The notes under the pieces: model-generated | What the model was told of the DNA's origin: nothing | Seen by the model: the letters and a program-made list of their open reading frames with translations, nothing else | The model's database searches: none | Part shown: positions 34,773-44,290 of the stretch, piece by piece | Numbering within the stretch: position 1 is the stretch's first letter | How the letters are laid out: each line of letters starts with the position of its first letter | Made by a program: the position numbers and the translations under genes | Assembly (NCBI GenBank): GCA_903895855.1 | Contig: CAITVN010000236.1 | Span: 1-64,000 of the forward strand | Source: Oligoflexia bacterium | GTDB lineage: Bacteria; Bdellovibrionota; UBA1018 | Reading direction: 5' to 3' | DNA length: 64,000 bases

Positions 34773-35177
34773 CTAAATTCGAGATAACGCAAGTTCGAGT
34801 GCCGAATCGGCCGACTCGGCCAATTTCACGAGCTCTGCATTTTCAAGAAAGCGCATCATGGCGCTAGGTTTCGTGAGTTCAACCCGGTATTTCTCAGTGG
34901 CAACTTCGGTGACCACCGCATTGCAAGGTAATAGGCCTGCGACATCGGTAGTTTTCTCGTAGGCGGCGTAAGCCAAGCCTGGGTTGCAAGCACCTAAAAT
35001 TACGACAGGTTTCATGTCTTTTTGGAGCTTTTCTTTCATTTTGGTGTGAAAATCAATGCGGGTGAGGACTCCGAAACCTTCGGTCTTTAGCGCCTCACTC
35101 ACGCGGGTGATCGCCGATTCAAGGTCAGTCGCTGCGATGTCTTTTTTGAAACTTAAGTTTTGTGAATTTGATGTCAT
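34773..35177 (-). CDS. DUF302 protein
   Basis: 134 residues. The pattern ESAITRVSEALKTEGFGVLTRIDFHTKMKE, ILGACNPGLAYAAYE and GLLPCNAVVTEV is diagnostic of DUF302, a small cytosolic fold of unclear function. It lies between tpiA and secG with short spacers, so it is probably co-transcribed. Confidence 0.85.
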   Translation of the reverse strand: MTSNSQNLSFKKDIAATDLESAITRVSEALKTEGFGVLTRIDFHTKMKEKLQKDMKPVVILGACNPGLAYAAYEKTTDVAGLLPCNAVVTEVATEKYRVELTKPSAMMRFLENAELVKLAESADSALELALSRI

Positions 35178-35195
35178 AAAATGAACTCCTTCGTT

Positions 35196-36050
35196 CTAGG
35201 TTCGGCCGAGTATATCGATCAGAGTGGTGAAGCTATCTACTTTCAAACTGGCTCCGCCGACGAGTCCCCCGTCAATACTAGGTTTTCGCAAGAGTTCAGC
35301 GAAATTTTCGGGTGTCACCGAGCCTCCGTAGGCAATAGCGATCTCATTGGGGCCCAAAAACGATTCGAGAAGTGCTCGAATGTGTTCGTGGGCTTCTTCA
35401 GCTTGTTCGGGGGTGGCGGTTTGGCCGGTGCCAATCGCCCACACGGGTTCGTAGGCCAGTGAAAGTCTAGCTAGGTGTGGCGCAAAACGAGCGGCCAGCT
35501 CGCGCCCCCCTAAAAAGCCGTCAACTTGCCTCGATAAAACCGCGGCTGTTTGACCGGCCTCACGTTCGCCGAGGGTTTCACCGATGCAAACCATGACCGA
35601 GAACCCTTGTTCGAGTAGCGATAAGGCGCGGCGATGCACGGTTTGGTCGGTTTCTCCAAAAAACTGGCGTCGTTCTGAATGCCCAACGAGTACCCAGCCA
35701 ATGCCGATTTCTTTTAGCATGGGTCCTGACGTTTCACCGGTGAATGCTCCGTTAGGTGCCCAGTGAGCCAATTGTGCACCCACATGCAATTCTTGCAAGT
35801 TGCGAGGGCTGGTGGTCTGCCCGACCGCGTGAAGCGAAGATTTCAATTCTGCGGCATCTTGAAGCGCTTGATGTAAGCAAAGAGTCGGAACAAAGAGACC
35901 GACCGATTTCGCCGAAAACGAAAGCGTGCCAGTTATCGCCCGTGCGCGCATGGGTTCAAGTTTTGTTTTGAGTGCCTGAAAGTACTCGTGAGTGGCCTTT
36001 GGGCCATGATTCATTTTCCAGTTTCCGAAAAGCAGTTTTGATCGTGACAT
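35196..36050 (-). CDS. tpiA: Triosephosphate isomerase
   Basis: 284 residues, slightly longer than the usual ~250. Catalytic residues are visible: Asn/Lys in FGNWKMNHG, His in VLVGHSERRQFFGE and Glu in AYEPVWAIGTGQTATP, plus the phosphate loop YGGSVTPEN and GGLVGGASL. It interconverts dihydroxyacetone phosphate and glyceraldehyde-3-phosphate. It follows pgk by 2 nt. Confidence 0.95.
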   Translation of the reverse strand: MSRSKLLFGNWKMNHGPKATHEYFQALKTKLEPMRARAITGTLSFSAKSVGLFVPTLCLHQALQDAAELKSSLHAVGQTTSPRNLQELHVGAQLAHWAPNGAFTGETSGPMLKEIGIGWVLVGHSERRQFFGETDQTVHRRALSLLEQGFSVMVCIGETLGEREAGQTAAVLSRQVDGFLGGRELAARFAPHLARLSLAYEPVWAIGTGQTATPEQAEEAHEHIRALLESFLGPNEIAIAYGGSVTPENFAELLRKPSIDGGLVGGASLKVDSFTTLIDILGRT

Positions 36051-36052
36051 AG

Positions 36053-37291
36053 TTATCCTTCTGAGGGGTCGTCTTGAAGGTATCGAGCTTTGGTTTCAGT
36101 CGGAGGAACCTTTGAATAGTCTTTGATGATGTCAATTCCTGGTAGGCCTTCGTTTTCTAGGTACTCGAGCACTGCGCCGCCGCCCGTAGAAAGGTGGTCA
36201 AATCCCGAGGCAAACCCAGAGTGCTTGATGGCAGATACGGTATCGCCGCCACCGACGACTCTGAGTGCCGAAAGCTTCGACATGAATTCTGCGATCGCAT
36301 AAGTGCCCTTAGCGTACTCAGGCTTTTCAAACCAACCCAAGGGGCCATTCCAAAAAATAGTTTTGCCAGGTCTGAGAAAATCGCAGAAAAGTTGAACCGA
36401 CTTTGGCCCAATGTCAAAACCCAGATTGGTGTCGACGGGAAGTACGATATTGATTCCGCGTTTACCCGCTTCGTCTAGTATCGCACGTGCTGCCTCAACA
36501 TCGGCAGGTTTTGGATGAATCGCACCCTCAGGGATCGGAATTTTTTTCACTTCCCAAAAGGCGTGAGCCATCGCCCCACCAATTGCAATGCCGCTCACGC
36601 GCTTAAAAAGTGATTGAATCGTTTTAATTTTGTCTGATACTTTTGAGCCACCGAGAACCGCGAGAAAGGGAGTCTCTGGAGCTTTCAGAAGTCGTTCTAA
36701 AAATTTGAGTTCTTTTTCAATTAAAAAGCCCATGCCTTTGTTGGTCAGCGCAGCGGGCAGGCCGTAGGTCGAAGCGTGTTTTCGGTGTGCGGTTCCGAAA
36801 GCGTCAGTGATATAAATGTCGGCTAATTGGGCGAGTCTTTGAATAAACTCAAGACCGTTTTCTTCTTCGTCAGCGTGAAAGCGAAGGTTTTCGAGCAACA
36901 TCACTTGACCATTTTTTAGGCCTTTAGTGAGAAGTTCGATACCTTCGCCAACACAATCATCGGCCAACGTGACTTCTTGTTTCAGTAATCCCGCAAGGTG
37001 AGTGGCTATGGGCTCAAGTGAAAAATCAGGATTTGCCTTACCATCGGGTCGACCTAAGTGAGAGGCAATGATGACCTTGGCTCCGTTTTCGATGGCATAT
37101 TTAATCGTAGGCAGCGCTTCTTGAATTCGAGAGTCGTCTTCAACTATTCTATCAACGTTCGGGGCGCCAGCAGGAGCTTTTGCCGAAAGGGGTACGTTGA
37201 AGTCGAGTCGTAGAAAAACTCTGCGACCCTTTAAGTTGAAATCGCGAATAGATCGAATGGGTAGTTGCGCTGTTGTTGTGTCTGTTGCCAT
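36053..37291 (-). CDS. pgk: Phosphoglycerate kinase
   Basis: 412 residues. Motifs: VFLRLDFNVPLS, DDSRIQEALPTIKYAIENGA, SHLGRPDGK, ENLRFHADEEENG, AVLGGSKVSDKI, GPLGWFEKPEYAKGT and GGGDTVSAI. It transfers phosphate from 1,3-bisphosphoglycerate to ADP. A 10-residue insert (SAKAPAGAPNVDR) follows the first motif. Second gene of the glycolytic operon. Confidence 0.95.
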   Translation of the reverse strand: MATDTTTAQLPIRSIRDFNLKGRRVFLRLDFNVPLSAKAPAGAPNVDRIVEDDSRIQEALPTIKYAIENGAKVIIASHLGRPDGKANPDFSLEPIATHLAGLLKQEVTLADDCVGEGIELLTKGLKNGQVMLLENLRFHADEEENGLEFIQRLAQLADIYITDAFGTAHRKHASTYGLPAALTNKGMGFLIEKELKFLERLLKAPETPFLAVLGGSKVSDKIKTIQSLFKRVSGIAIGGAMAHAFWEVKKIPIPEGAIHPKPADVEAARAILDEAGKRGINIVLPVDTNLGFDIGPKSVQLFCDFLRPGKTIFWNGPLGWFEKPEYAKGTYAIAEFMSKLSALRVVGGGDTVSAIKHSGFASGFDHLSTGGGAVLEYLENEGLPGIDIIKDYSKVPPTETKARYLQDDPSEG

Positions 37292-37355
37292 TGTCAGGTA
37301 CCTTTATTTTTTTTCACTCTTACAAGAATTGAGTGCGTTGAAATTGCCTTTTAAT

Positions 37356-38393
37356 CTACTGCATCGCCTTGGCCATGTAGCCAGTTAAGTCGAGCATGCG
37401 GTATGAGAATCCCGATTCGTTGTCGTACCACGAAATGACTTTTACCAAATTACCTTCAAGTACGACGGTGCAGTCAGCATCAACTGTTGAACTTTCTGAG
37501 GTACCGTTGAAATCAATTGAGACCAGCGGTTCAGTTGAATATCCTAAAATACCTTTTAAGGAAGTTTCTGAAGCTTTCTTGAGGGCTTGATTGAGTTCTT
37601 CTTTGGTGGTGTGCTTTTTGAGTTCTGCAGTCAAGTCAACCATCGAGACGTTTGGTGTCGGCACTCGAATGGCAAGACCATCAAGTTTGCCCTTGAGGTG
37701 CGGAAGCACGAGGCCTACGGCTTTTGCGGCACCAGTGGTGGTAGGAATCATCGAAAGAGCGGCTGCTCGCGCGCGTCTCAAATCTTTATGAGGAAGGTCT
37801 AAGACATTTTGATCGTTCGTGTAACTGTGAACAGTGAGCATGGTGCCGCGAATGATTCCGAAATTTTCATCAATGACTTTTGCAAGCGGTGCCAAGCAAT
37901 TCGTGGTGCAAGAGGCGTTAGAGACGATGTCGTGTTTTTTTGCGTCGTAAGTGGTTTCGTTCACGCCCATGCAGATCGTGGTATCAGCATCTTTTGATGG
38001 AGCCGAAATGATGACTTTCTTTGCCCCACCCTTCAAGTGAAGGGCTGCTTTTTCGCGGTCGGTGAATACGCCCGTGCACTCGTGGACGAATTGAATTTGT
38101 GATTTACCCCAAGAAATGGCCGAAGGGTCTTTCTCGGCAGTCAGTGCAATCGTCTGAACGCCATTTGGAGTAGAAACAATGAGCGAGTTTCCTTCAAGTC
38201 GAATATCGTGGCGAAGTCGGCCGTGAACGGAATCGTACTTCAATAGATGGGCTACTTGCTCTGGCTTTGACAAGTCATTGATGCTGGCAATTTCATAGCG
38301 GTTTGAATCAAATGCGATTCTCGCAATTTTGCGGCCGATGCGACCAAATCCGTTGATACCAATTCTGATTTTTCCTGAGGATTGATTTGTCAT
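37356..38393 (-). CDS. gap: Glyceraldehyde-3-phosphate dehydrogenase
   Basis: 345 residues. The Rossmann motif INGFGRIGRKIARIAF is at the N-terminus. The catalytic cysteine lies in SNASCTTNCLAP, with the catalytic His in LTVHSYTNDQN, RRARAAALSMIPTTTGAAKAVG and WYDNESGFSYRM at the end. First gene of the gap-pgk-tpiA-DUF302-secG group; the operon promoter should lie in the ~200 bp upstream. Confidence 0.96.
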   Translation of the reverse strand: MTNQSSGKIRIGINGFGRIGRKIARIAFDSNRYEIASINDLSKPEQVAHLLKYDSVHGRLRHDIRLEGNSLIVSTPNGVQTIALTAEKDPSAISWGKSQIQFVHECTGVFTDREKAALHLKGGAKKVIISAPSKDADTTICMGVNETTYDAKKHDIVSNASCTTNCLAPLAKVIDENFGIIRGTMLTVHSYTNDQNVLDLPHKDLRRARAAALSMIPTTTGAAKAVGLVLPHLKGKLDGLAIRVPTPNVSMVDLTAELKKHTTKEELNQALKKASETSLKGILGYSTEPLVSIDFNGTSESSTVDADCTVVLEGNLVKVISWYDNESGFSYRMLDLTGYMAKAMQ

Positions 38394-38594
38394 GAAGTCT
38401 CCTGTTTTTGATTAAAAAAATGCGATGCTAAGATATAACCGTAAGCCGAACACGGTTGCAAGAATCTTTGAGTTAAATTGATCGCAAACTGATCAAGTCG
38501 ATGTTGAGTTAAATGAGACAAAAAGGGAGTTTTAGTCAAAATTTAGACGTGCGCCAGGCGTTTGCCAGAAATTTGTCTGCCGTTCGCCTGCTGT

Positions 38595-39188
38595 TCACCG
38601 GAGGCGTTCAATGAAATATTCGGGTAGCTCCCTGAGCAAATCCGTGATTTTTGCGCCCTCTTCTAAGGTGCTGTGAGTGCATGGGGTCGCGAGATCTTTG
38701 GGGCATGAAACCTCAAGCGTGATTGCTTTTGCGTCGCTCGGCAAACGGTGGCCAAGTTCTGATTGTTCAACGTTGAAGTCGGGAAGCAAGTCGTCAGGGT
38801 GCGAGGGATCTGTTTTGGCACTCGAGTAGTAGGCAATGCTTGAAAGGCGAAAATGCTGGTTGTTAAGCACTATTTCGTAAGCGAAATAGTGCTTGCTGCT
38901 CGAGTCGGGTGAGTTAGCGCTCGTTCGAGTTCCTTCTTCGACCACAAACTCAGAAAACTCAGGCATCGCTGCAAGACCTGAAGTCACTTCTTTTTCAGGG
39001 GTGTGAGTGGCCGCGTAAGTCAATTTGAACATCTGGCTGCGGCTAACAAAACTTGGGGTTGTCACCTCAAAAATGCCGGAGTGACCCATGATCGTGATCG
39101 CATGGGGGTCGCACGTCGCTCCAGTGGTAATGAGCGAGAGTAAAAATAGGGCGGCAACGAGTGTGTGGGGGGTGGGTGCACTCTTCAT
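38595..39188 (-). CDS. Hypothetical lipoprotein
   Basis: 197 residues from the ATG at 39188, where a signal peptide with lipobox (LITTGATCDPH) starts; the frame is open to 39263. No family recognised. Two cysteines near the C-terminus (SCPKDLATPC) may bridge. An almost perfect 12-bp hairpin lies inside the gene (38866-38893). Divergent from the helicase gene. Confidence 0.6.
   Translation of the reverse strand: MKSAPTPHTLVAALFLLSLITTGATCDPHAITIMGHSGIFEVTTPSFVSRSQMFKLTYAATHTPEKEVTSGLAAMPEFSEFVVEEGTRTSANSPDSSSKHYFAYEIVLNNQHFRLSSIAYYSSAKTDPSHPDDLLPDFNVEQSELGHRLPSDAKAITLEVSCPKDLATPCTHSTLEEGAKITDLLRELPEYFIERLR
38866..38893. repeat. Perfect 12-bp hairpin inside a gene
   Basis: AGCACTATTTCG and CGAAATAGTGCT separated by TAAG. 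It encodes part of the lipoprotein (KHYFAYEI) with no frame change. It could affect mRNA structure or be a small inserted palindrome. Confidence 0.7.
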
Positions 39189-39288
39189 GACGCGACGAGT
39201 ATAAATGAAATGCATTGAGTTTTCAACCAGTATTCGGGTGCAATTGAGGCTAGGCTGTGGCACTTCGAAAAAAGGTGGCTCAATTAAA

Positions 39289-41826
39289 GTGACTCAAGTG
39301 ACTAACTCTTCGACACTCTCGACTTTCGTAGACAAAATCAAAGGCCAAGTAACGGGTGACATCGATTTATTGACTCCGTTTATTCAGGTGGTCGAATCTC
39401 GGGGTTTGCGCTTGTATGCCGAGCAAGAAGAAGCGATTTTGGCTTTGTTTTCTGGCCAAAATGTCATTCTGAATACCCCGACCGGCAGCGGGAAATCGCT
39501 GGTAGCGCAAGCCTTGCATTTCGAGGCGCTTTGTCGATCGCGGCAATCTTATTACACAAGTCCGATTAAAGCCCTGGTAAACGAGAAATTCTTAGACCTC
39601 TGTCGCGAATTTGGGTCTGAGAATGTCGGAATGATCACTGGTGATGCAACCGTCAATGCGCGGGCCCCGATCATCTGCTGTACGGCCGAGATACTGGCTA
39701 ATCTCGCCCTTCGCGAAGGCTCAAAAGCGTTGGTCAACGATGTGGTCATCGATGAGTTTCATTATTATTCAGATCGCGATCGCGGTTCGGCGTGGCAAAT
39801 TCCGCTACTAACCCTTTCTAAAACCCGCTTCTTACTCATGTCGGCGACCTTAGGTGATACCCGATTTTTCAGTGATGAGTTGACGAGACTCAATGCCCTA
39901 GAGACCTCGGTTATCAAAGGCGGCAAGCGACCAGTGCCCCTAGATTTTCGCTACAGCGAGGATAGTCTGACCGAAGCGGTAGTGAAACTCGTGCGTGAAA
40001 ATCGCGCGCCGATTTATATTGTGAACTTCTCACAAAAAGAGGCCGCTGATGTAGCCAGCGAATTCTTGAGCCTTGATTTTTGTTCAAAAGAAGAAAAAAG
40101 CCGGGTCGCCAGAGAAATTGAACACACGTCGTTTAAAAGTCCGTACGGTAAAGAATTGGTGCGGCTACTCAAACACGGGGTGGGCATTCATCATGCGGGT
40201 TTATTACCCAGGTACCGAGTTCAAGTTGAAAAGCTTGCTCAAAAAGGATTGCTAAAAATCATCAGTGGCACCGACACCCTGGGGGTGGGGGTGAATGTTC
40301 CGATTCGCACAGTCTTGTTAACAAAACTCTGTAAATTCGACGGTCAAAAGACTGGCCTGCTGAGCGTTCGCGATTTTCATCAAATAGCGGGTAGGGCTGG
40401 GCGAAAAGGATTTGATGATTTGGGCGTAGTCGTAGCACAGGCGCCAGAGCACGTGATCGATAACCTTCGCAACGAACAAAAAGCGATGGGAGATGCCAAG
40501 AAACAGAAAAAATTGGTGAAGCGAAAGCCACCTGAACGCGGTTTTTACCCGTGGGATAAAACGGTATTCACTCGGCTGATTGAAAGCGAACCTGAAACAC
40601 TGGTTTCTCGTTTTCGTTTAGATCACGGTCTATTGCTTCAGATTTTGTCGCGAGAAGATGGCCCTGATGCCCTGGTAAAACTCATTAATGATTGCCACGA
40701 GTCAGACTCGACAAAAAAACATTTGAAAAAAGTCGCCTTCACTTTATTTCGAACTTTAGTTGAAAGAAAGATCATCGAAATCATTCCGGTGACTGAAAGA
40801 ATTTCAAGTTCTCGGCGATTGAAACTGAATGTCAGCTTGCAAGAAGATTTTTCGTTGAATCAATCGCTCTCGGTTTTTTTGCTAGATACCTTGAAACTGT
40901 TTGATCCTATATCAGTAACTTATGCGTTAGATGTGCTTAGTCTTGTAGAGTCGATTCTTGAAAACCCTGATGCTGTTTTGCGAAAACAAGTTGACCGTGC
41001 AAAAACTGAGCGCATGGCTGAGCTAAAAGCGGCCGGAGTCGAGTTTGATCAACGCATTGAAGAGTTAGAGAAAGTGGAGTACCCCAAGCCCAACGCTGAA
41101 TTTATTTACGAACGCTTTAATGAATTTGCAAAACTTCACCCGTGGGTTGGTGGCGAAAATATTCGCCCAAAGTCAATAGCTAGAGAAATGGTCGAGGTGT
41201 TTGCCCTATTTTCAGAGTACGTGAAAGACCTGAGCCTGCAGCGGTCTGAAGGGTTGCTGCTTCGCTACCTTTCAGATGCCTACAAAACCTTGGTTCATTC
41301 TGTGCCTGTTGAGTACAAGAACGCCGAGCTGATTTCGATTGAGTCTTTCTTACGTTCACTCATACGCGAGGTTGATTCGTCTTTGGTTGATGAGTGGGAA
41401 AAACTTCGCTTAGCCCAAGGTGGGGTAGCTGACCCGAAGGCTGAGGCGCTCGTCAGCGAAGAGCGAATGCTGGCGCTTGATTGGCGTTTGTCGCTAAAAA
41501 CCGAAGTTTTTAAAGTGGTTCGCGCCCTTTCGCGCCGAGACTTAGAGTGGATTGAATCGAGCGTGCGTGTTGAGTGCCCTGGGCTTGCTGAAAAGTTAGA
41601 ACGTTACTTTGCTGATCACATGAGAATGCTCACGACTACACCGGCGCGGGCCAATCATCTTTATCAGATAGAGCCACACCCCACTGAGGTCGGAAACTAT
41701 TTTGTGACCCAGTCACTGATTGATCCTGAGCAGAAAAATGATTGGGAACTTCAATTCGAGGCGGTCATCGATGAAACTTCAGGCGAAGTGAGGGCTCTTG
41801 TCTTACGCGAGTTCAAGCAGAGCTAG
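39289..41826 (+). CDS. Ski2-like DEAD/DEAH helicase with DUF3516-type end
   Basis: 845 residues from a GTG at 39289 with an AAGGTGG site; the frame is open further upstream to 39205. Helicase motifs: [10 protein letters not shown] (I), [12 protein letters not shown] (Ia), VVIDEFHYY (II, DEFH), LLMSATLGD (III), [14 protein letters not shown] (IV), [18 protein letters not shown] (V) and [10 protein letters not shown] (VI). The C-terminal ~380 residues resemble DUF3516, found fused to such helicases. Probably an RNA helicase; cellular role unknown. Confidence 0.85.
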   Translation: MTQVTNSSTLSTFVDKIKGQVTGDIDLLTPFIQVVESRGLRLYAEQEEAILALFSGQNVILNTPTGSGKSLVAQALHFEALCRSRQSYYTSPIKALVNEKFLDLCREFGSENVGMITGDATVNARAPIICCTAEILANLALREGSKALVNDVVIDEFHYYSDRDRGSAWQIPLLTLSKTRFLLMSATLGDTRFFSDELTRLNALETSVIKGGKRPVPLDFRYSEDSLTEAVVKLVRENRAPIYIVNFSQKEAADVASEFLSLDFCSKEEKSRVAREIEHTSFKSPYGKELVRLLKHGVGIHHAGLLPRYRVQVEKLAQKGLLKIISGTDTLGVGVNVPIRTVLLTKLCKFDGQKTGLLSVRDFHQIAGRAGRKGFDDLGVVVAQAPEHVIDNLRNEQKAMGDAKKQKKLVKRKPPERGFYPWDKTVFTRLIESEPETLVSRFRLDHGLLLQILSREDGPDALVKLINDCHESDSTKKHLKKVAFTLFRTLVERKIIEIIPVTERISSSRRLKLNVSLQEDFSLNQSLSVFLLDTLKLFDPISVTYALDVLSLVESILENPDAVLRKQVDRAKTERMAELKAAGVEFDQRIEELEKVEYPKPNAEFIYERFNEFAKLHPWVGGENIRPKSIAREMVEVFALFSEYVKDLSLQRSEGLLLRYLSDAYKTLVHSVPVEYKNAELISIESFLRSLIREVDSSLVDEWEKLRLAQGGVADPKAEALVSEERMLALDWRLSLKTEVFKVVRALSRRDLEWIESSVRVECPGLAEKLERYFADHMRMLTTTPARANHLYQIEPHPTEVGNYFVTQSLIDPEQKNDWELQFEAVIDETSGEVRALVLREFKQS

Positions 41827-42042
41827 GTCTTTGACAAAGACGTCCTCGCCTTTGTATCGGTGAATATTTTTCAATTAATCTCGCCAGTACTTTTGTGGTT
41901 TTTGCGACTCTTGCGAGGCATGGATGCCGAGAGCAAGAAAACAGGATGTTTGGGGAGTAAAAACCACAAAAGTACTGGCGAGATTAATTGAAAAATATAA
42001 GCACCGATCCTGCGGCTGCGGAATGTCTTTTTACAAATACCT
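41822..42042 (+). repeat. Nested-palindrome element, copy B
   Basis: The inner stem is a perfect 40-bp inverted repeat (41864-41903 with 41959-41998), extended by ATCGGTG (41856-41862) with CACCGAT (42002-42008). The 55-nt apex (41904-41958) matches copies A and C. Outside lie the conserved linkers CCTCGCCTTTGT (41844-41855) and GCGGCTGCGGAATGTC (42012-42027), and AAAGAC/GTCTTT plus AGGT-TTTG/CAAA-ACCT as outer stem. Between the convergent helicase and HPt genes. Confidence 0.9.
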
Positions 42043-42086
42043 AAGGGGTCTCGGTCAGCTATTCTCGACAGTCTCTGGCGTAGCCG

Positions 42087-43289
42087 CTAGGTGTTGAGAA
42101 TGCCTTCAAGTTGTTTTGAGAAAAGCTTGGGTGAAAAGGGTTTTTGAATGATTCCCTTTGCGCCTAGTTTGATGAGTTCATTTCGCTCTTGTTCGGTGTC
42201 TCTCGCAGTGAGAAAGATGATCTTCGTTTTAGCGAGCTGCGGAATTTTTCGAAGAGCGGCAAAAACTTCTGGCCCATCGACATCTGGCATCATGTAGTCG
42301 AGTAAAATCACCTCGGGTTTTTTTTGCTTAGCCATTTCAATTCCTTCGCGGCCACCGAAAGCAGAAAAGAAATCGGTCGTTTTTAGCGATTTGAGAGAGA
42401 GCTTAACGAGTGAATGAATTTCTTTTGAGTCGTCGATGAGCAAGATCGATTTTAGTTGTTCTGCTGACACCATGACGGGCGTTGGTTTTGGTTCGTCGAT
42501 TTTTCGCGAATTAGGAAAACGTTTCAGAAACAACGAGAAAATTTCTTCTTGAAACGACTTCGATTTCAGAATGGTTTCATTCCAAGGGGGGGATGCTTCA
42601 TTCTCGTGACCGCGATCGGAAGACAAAATAGTGATCGGAGTTTTGATATTTGGGCTTGCTGCCGTTCGCAGTGAGTGGGAAAGTGAAAGGCCATCGAGGG
42701 GATCAACTCGAATGCCTGTGATGATCCAATCGTATTGAAAATGCAGGAGTCTTCCGAATCCTTCGTAGCCGCTTTCAGCCACTGAAAAATCAACTAGGTA
42801 ATCTTTGAGTGTTCGCACGATGGCCCGAATGAGGGTCTGAGACGATTCGATAATAAGAATTTTTGGGGGGGTAAGTCGGACTGTCGTAATTGAAGCTCCA
42901 TACAAATTGTCTGAGTCATCTGAATGCTCTTCGTCAGTTTTTGAGGGTTCAACCTCGCCACCCTGTCTCAAACTGTCGGTGGTGCTGCGCAGTTCATCAA
43001 TGAATTTCAAATAAAATTCAATTCTGGTTTCAGCACTCGATTCTTGGGCCTCGGCCAGTTTGAGTTGATCTTCAAAACGGTGACAAATGTTTGAAATCGC
43101 TTGCAGAGAGTAAGAGCCGGCAACTCCTTTAATACTGTGTATGCGCCGGTGAATCAGGATCATTGAATTCTGCGATCTAGCCTCGTCAGACAGTGAGAGA
43201 ATGAGGTTCTCAAGTTCGCTCAGACTGTCGCTCAATTCGTCTAAGAACGAATTCTTCATTGCTTCAATTTCGGCATCCATTTGGTCCAT
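42087..43289 (-). CDS. HPt domain plus two receivers
   Basis: 400 residues. The HPt domain (~10-110) has phosphoacceptor His51 in RRIHSIKGVAGSYSL. The first receiver (~145-255) is degenerate: the usual Asp position reads WIITGIRVD, so it is likely not phosphorylated. The second receiver (~280-398) is canonical: LLIDDSKE, phosphoacceptor in ILLDYMMPDVDG, TAR and KPFSP. A phosphorelay protein, with no kinase gene next to it. Confidence 0.85.
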   Translation of the reverse strand: MDQMDAEIEAMKNSFLDELSDSLSELENLILSLSDEARSQNSMILIHRRIHSIKGVAGSYSLQAISNICHRFEDQLKLAEAQESSAETRIEFYLKFIDELRSTTDSLRQGGEVEPSKTDEEHSDDSDNLYGASITTVRLTPPKILIIESSQTLIRAIVRTLKDYLVDFSVAESGYEGFGRLLHFQYDWIITGIRVDPLDGLSLSHSLRTAASPNIKTPITILSSDRGHENEASPPWNETILKSKSFQEEIFSLFLKRFPNSRKIDEPKPTPVMVSAEQLKSILLIDDSKEIHSLVKLSLKSLKTTDFFSAFGGREGIEMAKQKKPEVILLDYMMPDVDGPEVFAALRKIPQLAKTKIIFLTARDTEQERNELIKLGAKGIIQKPFSPKLFSKQLEGILNT

Positions 43290-43375
43290 GTCGTAAGTGT
43301 AACTGAGAGACTGCGTGACATCAAAGAGAAGCTTGCAATTACCGTTAGTCAGGTAGTTGACGCTTGGATGAAGGG

Positions 43376-43900
43376 TTATCGACTAGCGGCCACCGTGATT
43401 GAGGTTTCGGTCCAACGGTTGATGAGGGTACTGAATTTCGCTTTTTCGTAGCCTGTCAGCCAGGTGCCGAATTTGACTTCACGAGACTTGAGGTCGACAA
43501 AAAGCGGTGATTGAAGGGTTCCCAATTCTTGGTCGGTACAAGTGAAGTCAATGCTGGTTACCTTACCATTTTCGTCTTTATCGAGGTGTTTGAGGCTGCA
43601 TTGGGCAACGCAGTGCGATTGAACTGGGTTCGTGGACTTCGCCGGTTTTGGGGCCGATTCAATCCAGGCGGTGAATTTTGGGGTGGCTGAGTTTTGGTTT
43701 TGAGCAACGACTGTCACTTGATAGGGTTTGGCTCGAAAATTAAAATTAGCTTTCAGTTGGATTTCGTAATTTTTCACTGTCTGTTGCCAATTGCCGCACG
43801 AATCAGCGCCAAGTCCTTTAGTCGGTGTCAGGGTAATTGCGAGGGCGGTTAGTGCTGCTAGAGTGAAAGCTTGGGTGAGTAAGAGTGGGTTTGATTTCAT
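43376..43900 (-). CDS. Hypothetical exported protein
   Basis: 174 residues with a signal peptide (cleavage near GLGA) and a strong AAGGAGG site. Four cysteines (SCGNW, SHCVAQCS, FTCTDQ) suggest a disulfide-held periplasmic domain of mainly beta structure. No family recognised. The gene is preceded by a structured leader with a terminator-like hairpin. Confidence 0.6.
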   Translation of the reverse strand: MKSNPLLLTQAFTLAALTALAITLTPTKGLGADSCGNWQQTVKNYEIQLKANFNFRAKPYQVTVVAQNQNSATPKFTAWIESAPKPAKSTNPVQSHCVAQCSLKHLDKDENGKVTSIDFTCTDQELGTLQSPLFVDLKSREVKFGTWLTGYEKAKFSTLINRWTETSITVAASR

Positions 43901-44023
43901 GAGTTCCTCCTTGAAAAATAAGCGCTAGCAGTCTCGATTGACAGGCTGCTTGCGCTTTCTGGGTGTGAGACCTTCCCTTCTTGGGAAGACTTCTGTCGAC
44001 CGACTGAGTTCGATGTCGAACTC
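43901..44023 (-). ncRNA. Candidate structured 5' leader with attenuator-like hairpin
   Basis: Read on the minus strand, three hairpins lie in series: GAGTTCGA/TCGAACTC (44006-44023, perfect), CTTCCC/GGGAAG (43972-43988), and AAGCGCAAGCAG with CTGCTAGCGCTT (43920-43957, one mismatch) followed by ATTTTT. The last is terminator-like and sits directly before the AAGGAGG site of the gene at 43900, the arrangement of an attenuator or riboswitch. The upstream AAGCGTCTGGCTG could compete for part of it. No known riboswitch class recognised; a 90-codon frame also spans the region. Confidence 0.45.
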
Positions 44024-44290
44024 TTCAGCCAGACGCTTATTTCTATTTCAATTGCCGTGCCGATAATTTCTGATTCTATTTTAGTAAATAGAGAAAGTGT
44101 AAAAACGTCAAAAAAAACACAGACCTTTGAATGCTCAAGTGTGTGGAGAACCAAGCTTTCAAAGCCCAAACTCTCATGGTTTGAAACAAAGCTGCGGGGT
44201 GATTCGAATAAAATTTCTGGCTAGTGCCATTTTGAGCGACAAAAAAGGGCGTTACCTTCTTTGGGGCTCTAGAGCGATCGGGGCGCAGTG
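44024..44290. other. Intergenic stretch
   Basis: No convincing gene apart from the doubtful frame 43897-44169 on the minus strand, which would end by ATGA coupling to the exported-protein gene. The stretch is AT-rich and probably holds the promoter of the leader. Confidence 0.35.

Noticed and set aside
43897..44169. 90-codon frame upstream of the exported-protein gene
   Set aside because: Its sequence is explained by hairpins and has no convincing start site; kept only as an alternative to the leader RNA.
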